Positions 1 through 6,932 of a stretch of 14,804 bases of DNA are shown in pieces. The translations under genes were made by a program, and so were the position numbers. Below the pieces are notes generated by a model. The model searched no databases, was not told where the DNA came from, and saw nothing but the letters and a program-made list of their open reading frames with translations. How positions within the stretch are numbered: the stretch's first letter is position 1; every line of letters starts with the position of its first letter. This DNA comes from Candidatus Thorarchaeota archaeon. GTDB taxonomy: Archaea; Asgardarchaeota; Thorarchaeia; Thorarchaeales; Thorarchaeaceae. The stretch spans positions 1-14,804 of the forward strand of contig JABCSP010000027.1 in the NCBI GenBank assembly GCA_018238825.1. Reading direction: 5' to 3'.

Positions 1-1487
1 AGATTGGCAGCAGACATTAAATTGTGAAGTCTATCGAAATCACTCACTCCCGCCTGAATCAATTTCTTAATTACTTCAAAAGAGGGATTAATGAGTTCGA
101 GAATTTCTTCTTCAGACATTCCAAGACGTTCTCCGGCTTTCCGGATAGTTTTCTCAGAAGGTACCTGACCCAATCGTGATACATGCTTGACTGTCTGTCT
201 AAGGTGTCCTTTCGTCGGGGACTTGTCCACTGCACCATCAGCTAATTTCTGCATGGCCTTATCCCATTCTTTCTTCGTCTGTTGACTTGGGAGGTTCTGT
301 TCATGTGGCTTGTTCTGAGCTAGAGATGACCTCAAGAAATCGGATGGTGAAGATCTTGAATCTGCACTGTCGAAAAGACTCTGAGTTTCTTTTTCTACGA
401 GACTCTCCCAGTTCTTATTTTGACGAGCATTTTCTGCAAGTTGACGCATATCCACATTCTCGCTAGCTCCAGTTCCATGTTGTTCATCGTATTGTTTAAG
501 CAGGTCATCCATTATGTCCTTTCCAGTAGATTCCTTGATCTTCTTAGCAAATTCTGCAGCGTCGCTAAGTGAGAATTTCTGAGCTGCATCTTTGATGTGC
601 TTGCCAATATTATCAGGGACCCGCCCTAATTCTGATGCGTAATCAGCAGCCTCACTGAGATCATCAAGGTCTTCCTGCAATTTCTCATCCATTGCCTTTT
701 GCTGGTCTGGAGTTAAGGTTGCCATTTCTTCCATATGACGTAATGCACGTGCTGCTGTTGATGTGTCGCGTTCTGATAATTTTGAGAATTCCTGTAGAAC
801 ATCTTTATCACCCCTTAGAGATTTTGAAGCAACTTGTTCTGCAGCATTTGGAGAGTCACATACCTGATCAAGGCAATCAAGTACCTGAGAGTTCTGCATA
901 TCCTTAGAACTCATATCTCCGAATCTTTCCATTAATTCGGAGCTTGCAGTATCTTTTAGCTCATCATTGCTGGTTATTCCTCTTAGAACGATTTCACCAT
1001 CAGTAAGATAGTCCTTTGAGGCATTGTATAGGGATTTGTCCTTCTGCTTTCTGAGTTCTAGAAGATATTCATACCCTGCTTCTACTTTGTCTTTCTTGAT
1101 GACCTTTGCAAGTTCTTGCTCACGTTTGATTTGTTCCATAACCTTTGCAAGTGCATCAGTTTTTACAACTGTAGCTTTTGCTACAACCGCTTGCGCCTCC
1201 GGTTTCTTCTTGTTCTTCTCACGCCCAAGTAAGATATCCTCTGCAATCTCCCGAGCAATCTTCTGATCTGGAGGGTAGGTAGTAAATATTGCAGCATCGA
1301 GAAAATCTTCTAGCGTTAGCTTCCCTTTTCTGAAATACCTTGCGGATAGTAACATTGGAATTGATTGAGATTGCCTTACGCTAGGTTTCTTAGAAACGTC
1401 TTTTCTACCACGCATTCTCTTTGTAAACTCATGTGCAAATGGAGGAGCATTACTAGGGAGAGGGGCAATCTTGGGCTGAGTTGCCAT
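1..1487 (-). CDS. Probable VWA (CoxE-like) partner of the MoxR-type ATPase, N-terminal part, truncated by window edge
   Basis: I translated this frame by hand: it stays open for 495 codons from the ATG at 1487 down to the left edge, so the C-terminus is missing. The start lies 5 bases after the stop of the ATPase gene, with a GGGAG motif 9 bases upstream, so the two are surely cotranscribed. The visible part opens with a basic, Pro-rich N-terminus and a segment around residues 48-85 (ARYFRKGKLTLEDFLDAA...) that reads like the start of archaeal proteins paired with MoxR ATPases. A Lys-rich linker and about 350 residues of highly charged, probably helical sequence follow. No VWA fold with a MIDAS motif (DxSxS) is visible; in this family it would sit at the C-terminus, beyond the edge. 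The VWA assignment therefore rests on gene context (MoxR-VWA pairs) and is inference. The open frame itself is certain. Confidence 0.72.
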   Translation of the reverse strand, partial: MATQPKIAPLPSNAPPFAHEFTKRMRGRKDVSKKPSVRQSQSIPMLLSARYFRKGKLTLEDFLDAAIFTTYPPDQKIAREIAEDILLGREKNKKKPEAQAVVAKATVVKTDALAKVMEQIKREQELAKVIKKDKVEAGYEYLLELRKQKDKSLYNASKDYLTDGEIVLRGITSNDELKDTASSELMERFGDMSSKDMQNSQVLDCLDQVCDSPNAAEQVASKSLRGDKDVLQEFSKLSERDTSTAARALRHMEEMATLTPDQQKAMDEKLQEDLDDLSEAADYASELGRVPDNIGKHIKDAAQKFSLSDAAEFAKKIKESTGKDIMDDLLKQYDEQHGTGASENVDMRQLAENARQNKNWESLVEKETQSLFDSADSRSSPSDFLRSSLAQNKPHEQNLPSQQTKKEWDKAMQKLADGAVDKSPTKGHLRQTVKHVSRLGQVPSEKTIRKAGERLGMSEEEILELINPSFEVIKKLIQAGVSDFDRLHNLMSAAN

Positions 1488-1492
1488 TGTGA

Positions 1493-2398
1493 TTAACTCC
1501 CAAGGCTACGTCTCACAAGTGCATTTACCGCAGGTTCTGTGTCAATTCCAGGACGGAATCTCAGTGCTCCAACTAGAACATAGGTTGAAGCCTCCGACAA
1601 GGTTGAATGTGTCACATTCTTCTCTTTCTTCCGCTTTGTCATCTCAGCGGTGAGTCTTGCAATAGAGATTCCTGCACGAATGCTAGCTGCGATTTCGATG
1701 TCAGTACTGAGTCTAGTTGCGGAAACAAGACCGTAGATCTTCTCAAGTGTTGCATCTGAGATATTGTACTCGGGACTGTTCATCTTGATGATTTCTAGTT
1801 CCGTCTGTTTTCTTGGGTATCCGAGACGAATCCAAACCCGGATACGGTCTCGTAGCGCCTCGCTCAAACGATGTGCTCCACTCATTTCCTCTGGATTCAT
1901 AGTCAGGACGGGAAAGAAACCTTCCTCTGCCTTGATACGACCCAACCTCTGTACACTTATCGACCGTTCTTCAAATGGATCAAGTAGAGAGTTCTGAACA
2001 TACTCGCTAAGCCGGTTGCCTTCGTTCAAACCAAAGACACCGCCGTTGACCATTGACTTGAGAAGTGGTCCTGGCTCAAACGCTTCAAGACCAAAACCTT
2101 TGTTCAGTACAATACTAGGATTGAACGCACCCGTAAGATGTGAAGGTCTCACACCTTCATCTCCGGTTACCCAATAGAGGTTTCGACCGGTCTTCTCTGC
2201 ATAGGCTCGTAAAAGCAACGTCTTACCTGTACCAGGCGGCCCAATAATTCCGGGGATCAAATTTGCGTTCTCACAATCTGCTAGTATATCAAAAGCATCA
2301 GAATATTGTTCTTTAAGGACAATTTTGATTTTTTCTTTCTTAGCTGCTGCTAAGCGTTCCTCGAAGTTCTTTTTGAATTCTACCAATTCTCTCTGCAT
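1493..2398 (-). CDS. MoxR-type AAA+ ATPase (AAA_5/dynein-related), altered Walker B
   Basis: A 301-residue AAA+ ATPase. Walker A is GPPGTGKT at residues 53-60. The Walker B region reads VFGLNE at 121-126, with Asn where Asp is usual, followed by GNRLSE, which resembles the MoxR 'NR' signature. Sensor 1 is in FPVLTMNPEE (Asn168), and candidate arginine-finger residues are in ALRDRIR (183-187). A helical lid domain completes the protein at the usual length for MoxR ATPases. Family members act as chaperone-like ATPases that load cofactors or remodel a target, normally together with a VWA protein; the next gene downstream is probably that partner. A TATA-like box lies about 47 bases before the start, giving a short leader. 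A GGGGGCG stretch a few bases before ATG 2398 is at best a weak Shine-Dalgarno. The substrate cannot be told from the sequence. Confidence 0.9.
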   Translation of the reverse strand: MQRELVEFKKNFEERLAAAKKEKIKIVLKEQYSDAFDILADCENANLIPGIIGPPGTGKTLLLRAYAEKTGRNLYWVTGDEGVRPSHLTGAFNPSIVLNKGFGLEAFEPGPLLKSMVNGGVFGLNEGNRLSEYVQNSLLDPFEERSISVQRLGRIKAEEGFFPVLTMNPEEMSGAHRLSEALRDRIRVWIRLGYPRKQTELEIIKMNSPEYNISDATLEKIYGLVSATRLSTDIEIAASIRAGISIARLTAEMTKRKKEKNVTHSTLSEASTYVLVGALRFRPGIDTEPAVNALVRRSLGS

Positions 2399-2440
2399 AA
2401 CAACGCCCCCATTGTTAGTAAGTGGGAGTACAGTTCTAGG

Positions 2441-2450
2441 GTATATAATT
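2441..2450 (-). promoter_or_regulatory. TATA-like box for the AAA ATPase gene
   Basis: On the minus strand this reads AATTATATAC, centred about 47 bases upstream of ATG 2398. Transcription starting about 25 bases downstream would give a leader of roughly 20 bases. It sits in the 104-base gap after the PLP-enzyme gene, which suggests that the ATPase/VWA pair has its own promoter. It was identified by eye from composition and spacing only. Confidence 0.5.
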
Positions 2451-2502
2451 ACCTCTCAAAAATCATGAGGGATTACATAAGGATTATTGAAGCTGAATAT
2501 AT

Positions 2503-3486
2503 TCAAATCTTTCCAAGTTCTTCGTAGGCAAAGAGTGCGGGTGAACCACCTGTGTGCCAGAAAACCGTGTGCTCCTTAGATTTGATGTCACCATTGATTG
2601 CCATTCGCATGAGAGCTAGACCAGCCTTCCCTGTATACACTGGGTCGAGAAAGATACCATCCATCTTAGCGAAGTTATCGATTGCGGTTCTCACTCCCTC
2701 AGTCATTATACCATAACCCGGTTCGAGGAATTTATCATCAATATTGATTGTTGGTTTGAAATCATCGACTTCGGGATACTTGTCAATGATGCGAGAAATC
2801 TGGTTCTTCACTTGTAACGTTGCTTCTTCAGCGTCATGGAGAACACTCACTCCAACGATATCTACATCAAGGTCTAGCATTTGAGCGCCAACTATGAGAC
2901 CTGCAAGTGTCCCTGCAGTACCAGTAGCTACAATAATCTTCTCAGGGGTGAAGCCTTCTTTTTGAGTCTGTGAATATAGCTCTTCCATTGCCACAGCATA
3001 GGATATCACTCCCACAGGCATCGTTGCCCCAGCAGGTACTGCGTAAGGATTTAGACCAAAGTCCTTCAGAGTTTCAAGTACCTCATCAAGCCGTGAATGC
3101 ATGGTCAGGAGATGGTCATCCGGAAAGAATTTGATCTCAGCTCCAAGCATGCTATTAAGGAGAAGGTTCCCGGTATAGGTTTCGGGTTCTTCTCCAGCTA
3201 GTAGGAGAATACATCTAAATCCTGCCTTCGCACAAGCAACTGCTGTTTGTCGGCAGTGATTGCTCTGAAGGCCTCCAACGGTTACAATCGTATCTGCCTT
3301 GATTGCACGAGCATCGCCCAATACAAACTCCATCTTTCGAGTTTTGTTACCTCCAAAAGAATGACCAGTAAGATCATCTCTTTTTATCCAGAGTTCATCC
3401 AGTCCAATGGAATCGCCCAAATGTTTCAATCTATGCAGTGGAGTAGGAAGAAAAGCTAGGCTTTCTCGTGGAATTTCATCAAACAT
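2503..3486 (-). CDS. D-cysteine desulfhydrase-like / ACC-deaminase-family PLP enzyme
   Basis: A 327-residue fold-type II PLP enzyme of the DcyD/AcdS family. The Schiff-base lysine is Lys48 in SFGGNKTRK, equivalent to Lys51 of ACC deaminase. GGLQSNHCRQ (71-80) holds the conserved Gln-Ser-Asn, and TGTAGTLAGL (188-197) is the phosphate-binding loop. Two residues separate ACC deaminases (Glu and Leu, in VYEGK and HLGG) from D-cysteine desulfhydrases; here they are Thr285 (VYTGK) and Thr312 (HTGG), the desulfhydrase pattern. The likely reaction is D-cysteine to pyruvate, sulfide and ammonia, but related D-amino acids are possible. The start is ATG 3486, which overlaps the stop of the upstream transporter gene as TGATG, with GGAG about 10 bases before it. 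A longer frame, opening 50 codons upstream at 3636, only reads through the transporter gene. The family length and N-terminus (FLPTPLHRL) fit the shorter form. Confidence 0.9.
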   Translation of the reverse strand: MFDEIPRESLAFLPTPLHRLKHLGDSIGLDELWIKRDDLTGHSFGGNKTRKMEFVLGDARAIKADTIVTVGGLQSNHCRQTAVACAKAGFRCILLLAGEEPETYTGNLLLNSMLGAEIKFFPDDHLLTMHSRLDEVLETLKDFGLNPYAVPAGATMPVGVISYAVAMEELYSQTQKEGFTPEKIIVATGTAGTLAGLIVGAQMLDLDVDIVGVSVLHDAEEATLQVKNQISRIIDKYPEVDDFKPTINIDDKFLEPGYGIMTEGVRTAIDNFAKMDGIFLDPVYTGKAGLALMRMAINGDIKSKEHTVFWHTGGSPALFAYEELGKI

Positions 3487-4145
3487 CAGTGACTCGCTCC
3501 TGTAAGCCAAGAAATCAAAATCATCATTATTGCAGTCAAGATTCCAGCAAGGAGAGTCTTTGCTCCATAAGACCAAATATTCTTCTTTGATATTGACCCA
3601 AGGAATAGACCCAATAAGAAGAGAAGTAGCATACATATTCCAATTCCGATATAGAATGCAGTTTGATAGTGGAGAATCCCCATGGGTACAAGTAATAGCG
3701 GCATGATAACTAGGAAGCCGGCAATAGCAGAAGAAGATCCATCCACAATTGTTACCACAATAGATGTTGTTCTGCTTGCTTTGGCATACAGAGATTCACT
3801 CATATCGGTCAACATGGCTTTGCCCAAATCGTCAACCTCACGGTCTCTCTCAGCACGCTCAGCAAGATAAGAACCGCTAAAACCAGATATCGCCATTGCG
3901 ATATTTGTCCCTACTGCAGCTAAAATGATCGCATTGAATCCAGGGGTTGGGTCTAATGGATTGATTGTAAATAGACCACCTAGAATGAGCCCTAACATTG
4001 TTAGTGCCCCGTCAAAAGCATTCATCGCGAGGTAACGCCTTGCAATCTCTACACCTTGTGTGAGTTCAAGCGCATGCATTATTCGCGCGATACGTCCGCC
4101 TTCATCAGCGGGTAAAATTATGTTATCATCTTCAGATTCGGTCAC
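3486..4145 (-). CDS. VIT1/CCC1-family metal transporter homologue
   Basis: A 219-residue integral membrane protein with about five helices, near residues 42-60, 70-92, 129-156, 160-185 and 195-215. The N-terminal signature RRYLAMNAFDGALTMLGL carries the FDG motif of the CCC1/VIT family in helix 1. Helix 2 runs into GSYLAERAERDREVDDL, the acidic cytosolic extension that binds metal in family members. Characterised relatives move Fe2+ or Mn2+ out of the cytosol or into a compartment; the metal here is inferred, not shown. The start is GTG 4145, with GGAG 8 bases upstream. The stop overlaps the start of the PLP-enzyme gene by one base (TGATG), so the two are coupled. A TATA-like box lies about 50 bases upstream. 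Confidence 0.82.
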   Translation of the reverse strand: MTESEDDNIILPADEGGRIARIMHALELTQGVEIARRYLAMNAFDGALTMLGLILGGLFTINPLDPTPGFNAIILAAVGTNIAMAISGFSGSYLAERAERDREVDDLGKAMLTDMSESLYAKASRTTSIVVTIVDGSSSAIAGFLVIMPLLLVPMGILHYQTAFYIGIGICMLLLFLLGLFLGSISKKNIWSYGAKTLLAGILTAIMMILISWLTGASH

Positions 4146-4190
4146 AGAGGTTTCTCCGTGTAAGGATAACTCGTCATTTCTAGGGTTCAG

Positions 4191-4200
4191 TTATAAATTA
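4191..4200 (-). promoter_or_regulatory. TATA-like box for the transporter/PLP-enzyme operon
   Basis: On the minus strand this reads TAATTTATAA, centred about 50 bases before the GTG start at 4145. That would give a leader of about 25 bases including the GGAG motif. It lies in the short gap after the small membrane-protein gene, so it may start a separate transcript or supplement readthrough. Confidence 0.45.
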
Positions 4201-4252
4201 AACGGACTGAAAAGGTGATACATATAGTTACGCTAGAAAGTTAAGCGAGGAT

Positions 4253-4414
4253 TCAAAACATTCCAAATAGTATTGCAATCATGAAGAGAAATAGGAATCC
4301 TCCACAACATAAGAATACCCAACATTTGCATAGGCGCGAACAGCACCCTTCACTCGCTGGTTGTGAAGGGGGTTTAGTTGTCCCATAATCTCCAGGCATT
4401 GGAATCTCGGTCAT
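4253..4414 (-). CDS. Small Cys-rich single-span membrane protein, function unknown
   Basis: From ATG 4414 the product is 53 residues. A Pro/Ser/Thr-rich head (MTEIPMPGDYGTTKPPSQPA) is followed by a cysteine cluster at residues 24, 25, 29, 31, 36 and 37 (EGCCSRLCKCWVFLCCGG) and a hydrophobic helix to the C-terminus (FLFLFMIAILFGMF). Cysteines running straight into a terminal membrane helix after a Pro-rich head recall the eukaryotic CYSTM arrangement, but that is resemblance only. The frame is open back to 4507 and an ATG at 4426 is also possible. I prefer 4414 because a TATA-like box at 4441-4450 lies about 31 bases upstream, fitting a nearly leaderless transcript, and no Shine-Dalgarno precedes either ATG. 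The extra upstream residues look non-coding. I do not recognise a family. Confidence 0.55.
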   Translation of the reverse strand: MTEIPMPGDYGTTKPPSQPASEGCCSRLCKCWVFLCCGGFLFLFMIAILFGMF

Positions 4415-4440
4415 TTTAGTCACCATTATTAAAACTGATG

Positions 4441-4450
4441 TTATAATATG
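4441..4450 (-). promoter_or_regulatory. TATA-like box for the small Cys-rich membrane protein
   Basis: On the minus strand this reads CATATTATAA. Its distance of about 31 bases to ATG 4414 suggests a transcript with almost no leader, in keeping with the absence of a Shine-Dalgarno. The rest of the divergent gap up to 4610 shows only a weaker TTTTAAGTA at 4538-4546, possibly for the plus-strand operon. Confidence 0.4.
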
Positions 4451-4598
4451 TAAACTATCTATTCTAACATATGAGCATTGTGCGAGTCTATTCCAGAATT
4501 TTGACAAGTAATCTGTACGAATTAGAAGTCACATACATTTTAAGTACTCAAACGAAATCTGTTGTAATCGCATGTAACTCAAATAACACCTAGTGCAT

Positions 4599-4603
4599 AG
4601 GAG
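4599..4603 (+). promoter_or_regulatory. Shine-Dalgarno AGGAG that fixes a TTG start at 4611
   Basis: AGGAG is followed by 7 bases and then TTG 4611. The in-frame GTG at 4593 lies upstream of this motif and has no such motif of its own, so TTG 4611 is the better start. Confidence 0.65.
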
Positions 4604-4610
4604 AAGCATA

Positions 4611-6080
4611 TTGCCAGAGGGAAACAAAGTCTATACAATCTTTGACAGACCATTTGGACTAAGATTCATTGGCCTGTTAGAGATGTCTTTCGGTGCTGTT
4701 GGTCTACTATCTACAGTAGGATTACTTGCAGCTCTCGTTACTGGAAATCCAGATATGCTAGATGGATTGGGATATATCTACGCCCTACTGATCTTTGTAG
4801 GTGTTGTTCTACCTAACCTAATTATTGGAAACTACGTTGATGATCTACGCAAAAATGCGGTCATTGCTCAAATCATCTATAGTATCGTAGCTATGGGTCT
4901 TTCTGGATTCTTTCTTGCAGTTAAAGGAATAGGTTATTTCTGGACTGTACCCTTGTTTGAAATTGAACTGCTGTTAGCCATAGGTAATCTTGCAGCTATG
5001 ATATTTGCCGCTCAGGTATTCATCATTATGTATCTCATTTTCAATTGGGATAAGGCAGTACCACCGGAGGGAGTGAAAGTTATTCGAGACCGCGGCAAAG
5101 CCAAACGTATCAGGAGTGGTTTGGTTCTCAGTCCACTATCTCCAACATTGATTGGCTCAGATGGTATGACTGAACTCACAGATGAAGACTCGCAGCGGAT
5201 TTTAGATGTTCGAAAAGTCGTAACCATTGAAGGTATGGCAATCCTATGCTCTAACTGTAATGGAGCCACATCACTGAATAAAGTCAAAGATAACAGATTG
5301 AAGTGTGATTATTGTGGAGTTACTCTAGGAATCAGTAATGTTTTCGTACCCTGTGAAAATCACCCAGAATTCTTAGCAGCTACAACATGTGCAGTTTGTG
5401 GAAATCATTTCTGCAGGAAGTGTCTTACCGCTCAAGAGCCACCGATTGATGAACGATGGAAAGGTTCTACAATTTTTGTATGTAGAACTTGTTTTGAAGG
5501 CAGGTATAGACCAGCAGTAACAACTACATCGTTTGTTATTCCAATCGACCAATTATTCTCAACTGCAGGAGCGAGATTCGGATCTGTCAGTAAACTCTAT
5601 CGACGCTTTCTAGGAGCCTATGGAGGTGCGATGAAACATCTATGGAGATTACCATTCCAATTAATTCGCAGCACTGGAAGGGGTAGTGGGGGTAGCGATA
5701 ATTGTGTTGGATCTCTGATAATGATGATTATCATTGTCATTGCAATTCCACTCATAGCAGGGTTATTACTTCTCCTCGGTGCGATTATTATCATTCCTCT
5801 TCTCTTCTATGTGGGGCTAGTAATTGTTACTATTGAAGCTATTAAGGTGATAAGTAGAACAGATTTCCAATCAATAGATTCAGTTAGGATTCAAAGTGTC
5901 ATTAAGAAGAAGACACCAAAAGTCAAGGAGTCGACTCTAAGATCCGTAACAAGATCATGGGAACAAGATTTCAAATCAAGATCAATTGCAGTACAAAGGA
6001 AGCGTGAAATAGAACGTAGAGAACGTTTGAGCGAAAGGAATCAAGATCAATCATTCTTTGGAGGAGGTACGAGATATTGA
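4611..6080 (+). CDS. Polytopic membrane protein with zinc ribbon and B-box-like zinc finger
   Basis: A 489-residue protein read from TTG 4611. About four membrane helices (roughly 18-44, 55-75, 83-104 and 115-144) lead to a linker and two metal-binding modules. The first is a zinc ribbon with Cys213, 216, 232 and 235. The second is a B-box-type finger with Cys248, His251, Cys260, Cys263, Cys268 and Cys271, closed by Cys291/294, in spacing C-x2-H-x8-C-x2-C-x4-C-x2-C. A long hydrophobic pair of helices follows at about 366-410, then a basic, Arg/Glu-rich tail that may form a coiled coil. B-boxes usually mediate protein interaction, and no RING or other catalytic domain is visible. The stop overlaps the start of the next gene by 4 bases (TTGA), and that gene carries the same cassette. 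The function is unknown; membrane-anchored protein-protein scaffolding is inference. Confidence 0.85.
   Translation: MPEGNKVYTIFDRPFGLRFIGLLEMSFGAVGLLSTVGLLAALVTGNPDMLDGLGYIYALLIFVGVVLPNLIIGNYVDDLRKNAVIAQIIYSIVAMGLSGFFLAVKGIGYFWTVPLFEIELLLAIGNLAAMIFAAQVFIIMYLIFNWDKAVPPEGVKVIRDRGKAKRIRSGLVLSPLSPTLIGSDGMTELTDEDSQRILDVRKVVTIEGMAILCSNCNGATSLNKVKDNRLKCDYCGVTLGISNVFVPCENHPEFLAATTCAVCGNHFCRKCLTAQEPPIDERWKGSTIFVCRTCFEGRYRPAVTTTSFVIPIDQLFSTAGARFGSVSKLYRRFLGAYGGAMKHLWRLPFQLIRSTGRGSGGSDNCVGSLIMMIIIVIAIPLIAGLLLLLGAIIIIPLLFYVGLVIVTIEAIKVISRTDFQSIDSVRIQSVIKKKTPKVKESTLRSVTRSWEQDFKSRSIAVQRKREIERRERLSERNQDQSFFGGGTRY
6062..6068 (+). promoter_or_regulatory. Strong Shine-Dalgarno for the TTG start at 6077
   Basis: AGGAGGT, a near-perfect match to the archaeal consensus, lies inside the end of the upstream gene and 8 bases before TTG 6077. 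It decides for TTG over the in-frame ATG at 6095, which would be 26 bases away. Confidence 0.75.
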
Positions 6081-6916
6081 GTTCTTTGCAAAAAATGATA
6101 ATGTGCCCAGTTTGTGGTGGTTCCGTTATTATTGAACATACTGACCAGGTCAATCTTTGTTCCTATTGTGCAAGTCCAATCTTAGGGCCAAATCAAAATA
6201 GAAACTGTACAAATCATCCAGATACCCTTGCGACTGAGGTTTGCCATGTTTGCAAAGACCTGATTTGTGATGATTGTACAGAAAAACGCGTAGGAGATTA
6301 CGGTGGAAAACTCCTTACTATTGTGAATTGCTCCAAGGAAAGCTGTATTGCTGAAAGTGAATGGGCACGACCATTGAATGAAGAATACCAACGCTTGGCG
6401 AATATGGAATGGGCAGATAGAGCTGATAATTTCATTCTCAGGATTACAGGAGTTGGTGCCGTTGTGATGATGATATTCGAGCTCTACTTCATCCTTGGAA
6501 TGCTAAATCTTCAGTACTTCACTCCATTTGGAAGTTTACTCCCTACAGGAGGTCTATTCCCAGGAATACTAGTAATAATGCTAATGATCATCGGTAATAT
6601 TCTTGCCGCAGTATTATTGCAAACAGCACTCCAAGTATATGTTCATGAGAGACAGCTTACTTCAGGAGCTTTCCTCATAGTTGCTTTAATTCTTGAAGCG
6701 GCTTATCTCATCTGGAGAGGGCTTTACTTCAATCTCGTACAAGTTCCGGATCCACTCTTCCTGAATATATTACTAACAGCTTTTCTATTTGGAGCATTGT
6801 TAGTATTCATAGGTTCTCTCGGTGCGATCTATATCGGAAATAAGAAGCGCATTCAAATGAATAGGGCTTTGGATCAACTCAATCTTTCAACTAAGAAAGC
6901 ACTAAATGAATTGTGA
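6077..6916 (+). CDS. N-terminal zinc ribbon and B-box-like membrane protein, paired with upstream gene
   Basis: A 279-residue protein starting at TTG 6077, which overlaps the preceding stop codon. It opens with a zinc ribbon (Cys10, 13, 28, 31) and a B-box-like finger (Cys44, His47, Cys56, 59, 64, 67, then Cys85/90). Both the 12-residue gap between the modules and the C-x2-H-x8-C-x2-C-x4-C-x2-C spacing match the upstream protein exactly. Local sequence agrees too: C-x-NHP-x2-LA. About four membrane helices follow (roughly 122-142, 157-185, 196-217, 227-254), then a short basic tail. The metal modules are thus N-terminal here but central in the neighbour, as if one cassette had been joined to two different membrane domains. 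The function is not known. The two probably act in one membrane complex, judging from coupling and shared modules. The gene converges on adenine deaminase with a 16-base gap and no visible terminator. Confidence 0.85.
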   Translation: MSSLQKMIMCPVCGGSVIIEHTDQVNLCSYCASPILGPNQNRNCTNHPDTLATEVCHVCKDLICDDCTEKRVGDYGGKLLTIVNCSKESCIAESEWARPLNEEYQRLANMEWADRADNFILRITGVGAVVMMIFELYFILGMLNLQYFTPFGSLLPTGGLFPGILVIMLMIIGNILAAVLLQTALQVYVHERQLTSGAFLIVALILEAAYLIWRGLYFNLVQVPDPLFLNILLTAFLFGALLVFIGSLGAIYIGNKKRIQMNRALDQLNLSTKKALNEL

Positions 6917-6932
6917 AGAGAGATTTCAGGTT

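Noticed and set aside
692..1266. Plus-strand open frames of 71 and 80 codons
   Set aside because: They lie antisense inside the continuous minus-strand frame 1-1487, with no Shine-Dalgarno or recognisable protein character.
2451..2502. A terminator after the PLP-enzyme gene
   Set aside because: Only a short imperfect stem around CCTC/GAGG with five T is visible; too weak to call.
5012..5287. A 91-codon minus-strand open frame
   Set aside because: It is antisense to the membrane protein gene across its zinc-ribbon region, whose cysteine pattern is clearly under selection.
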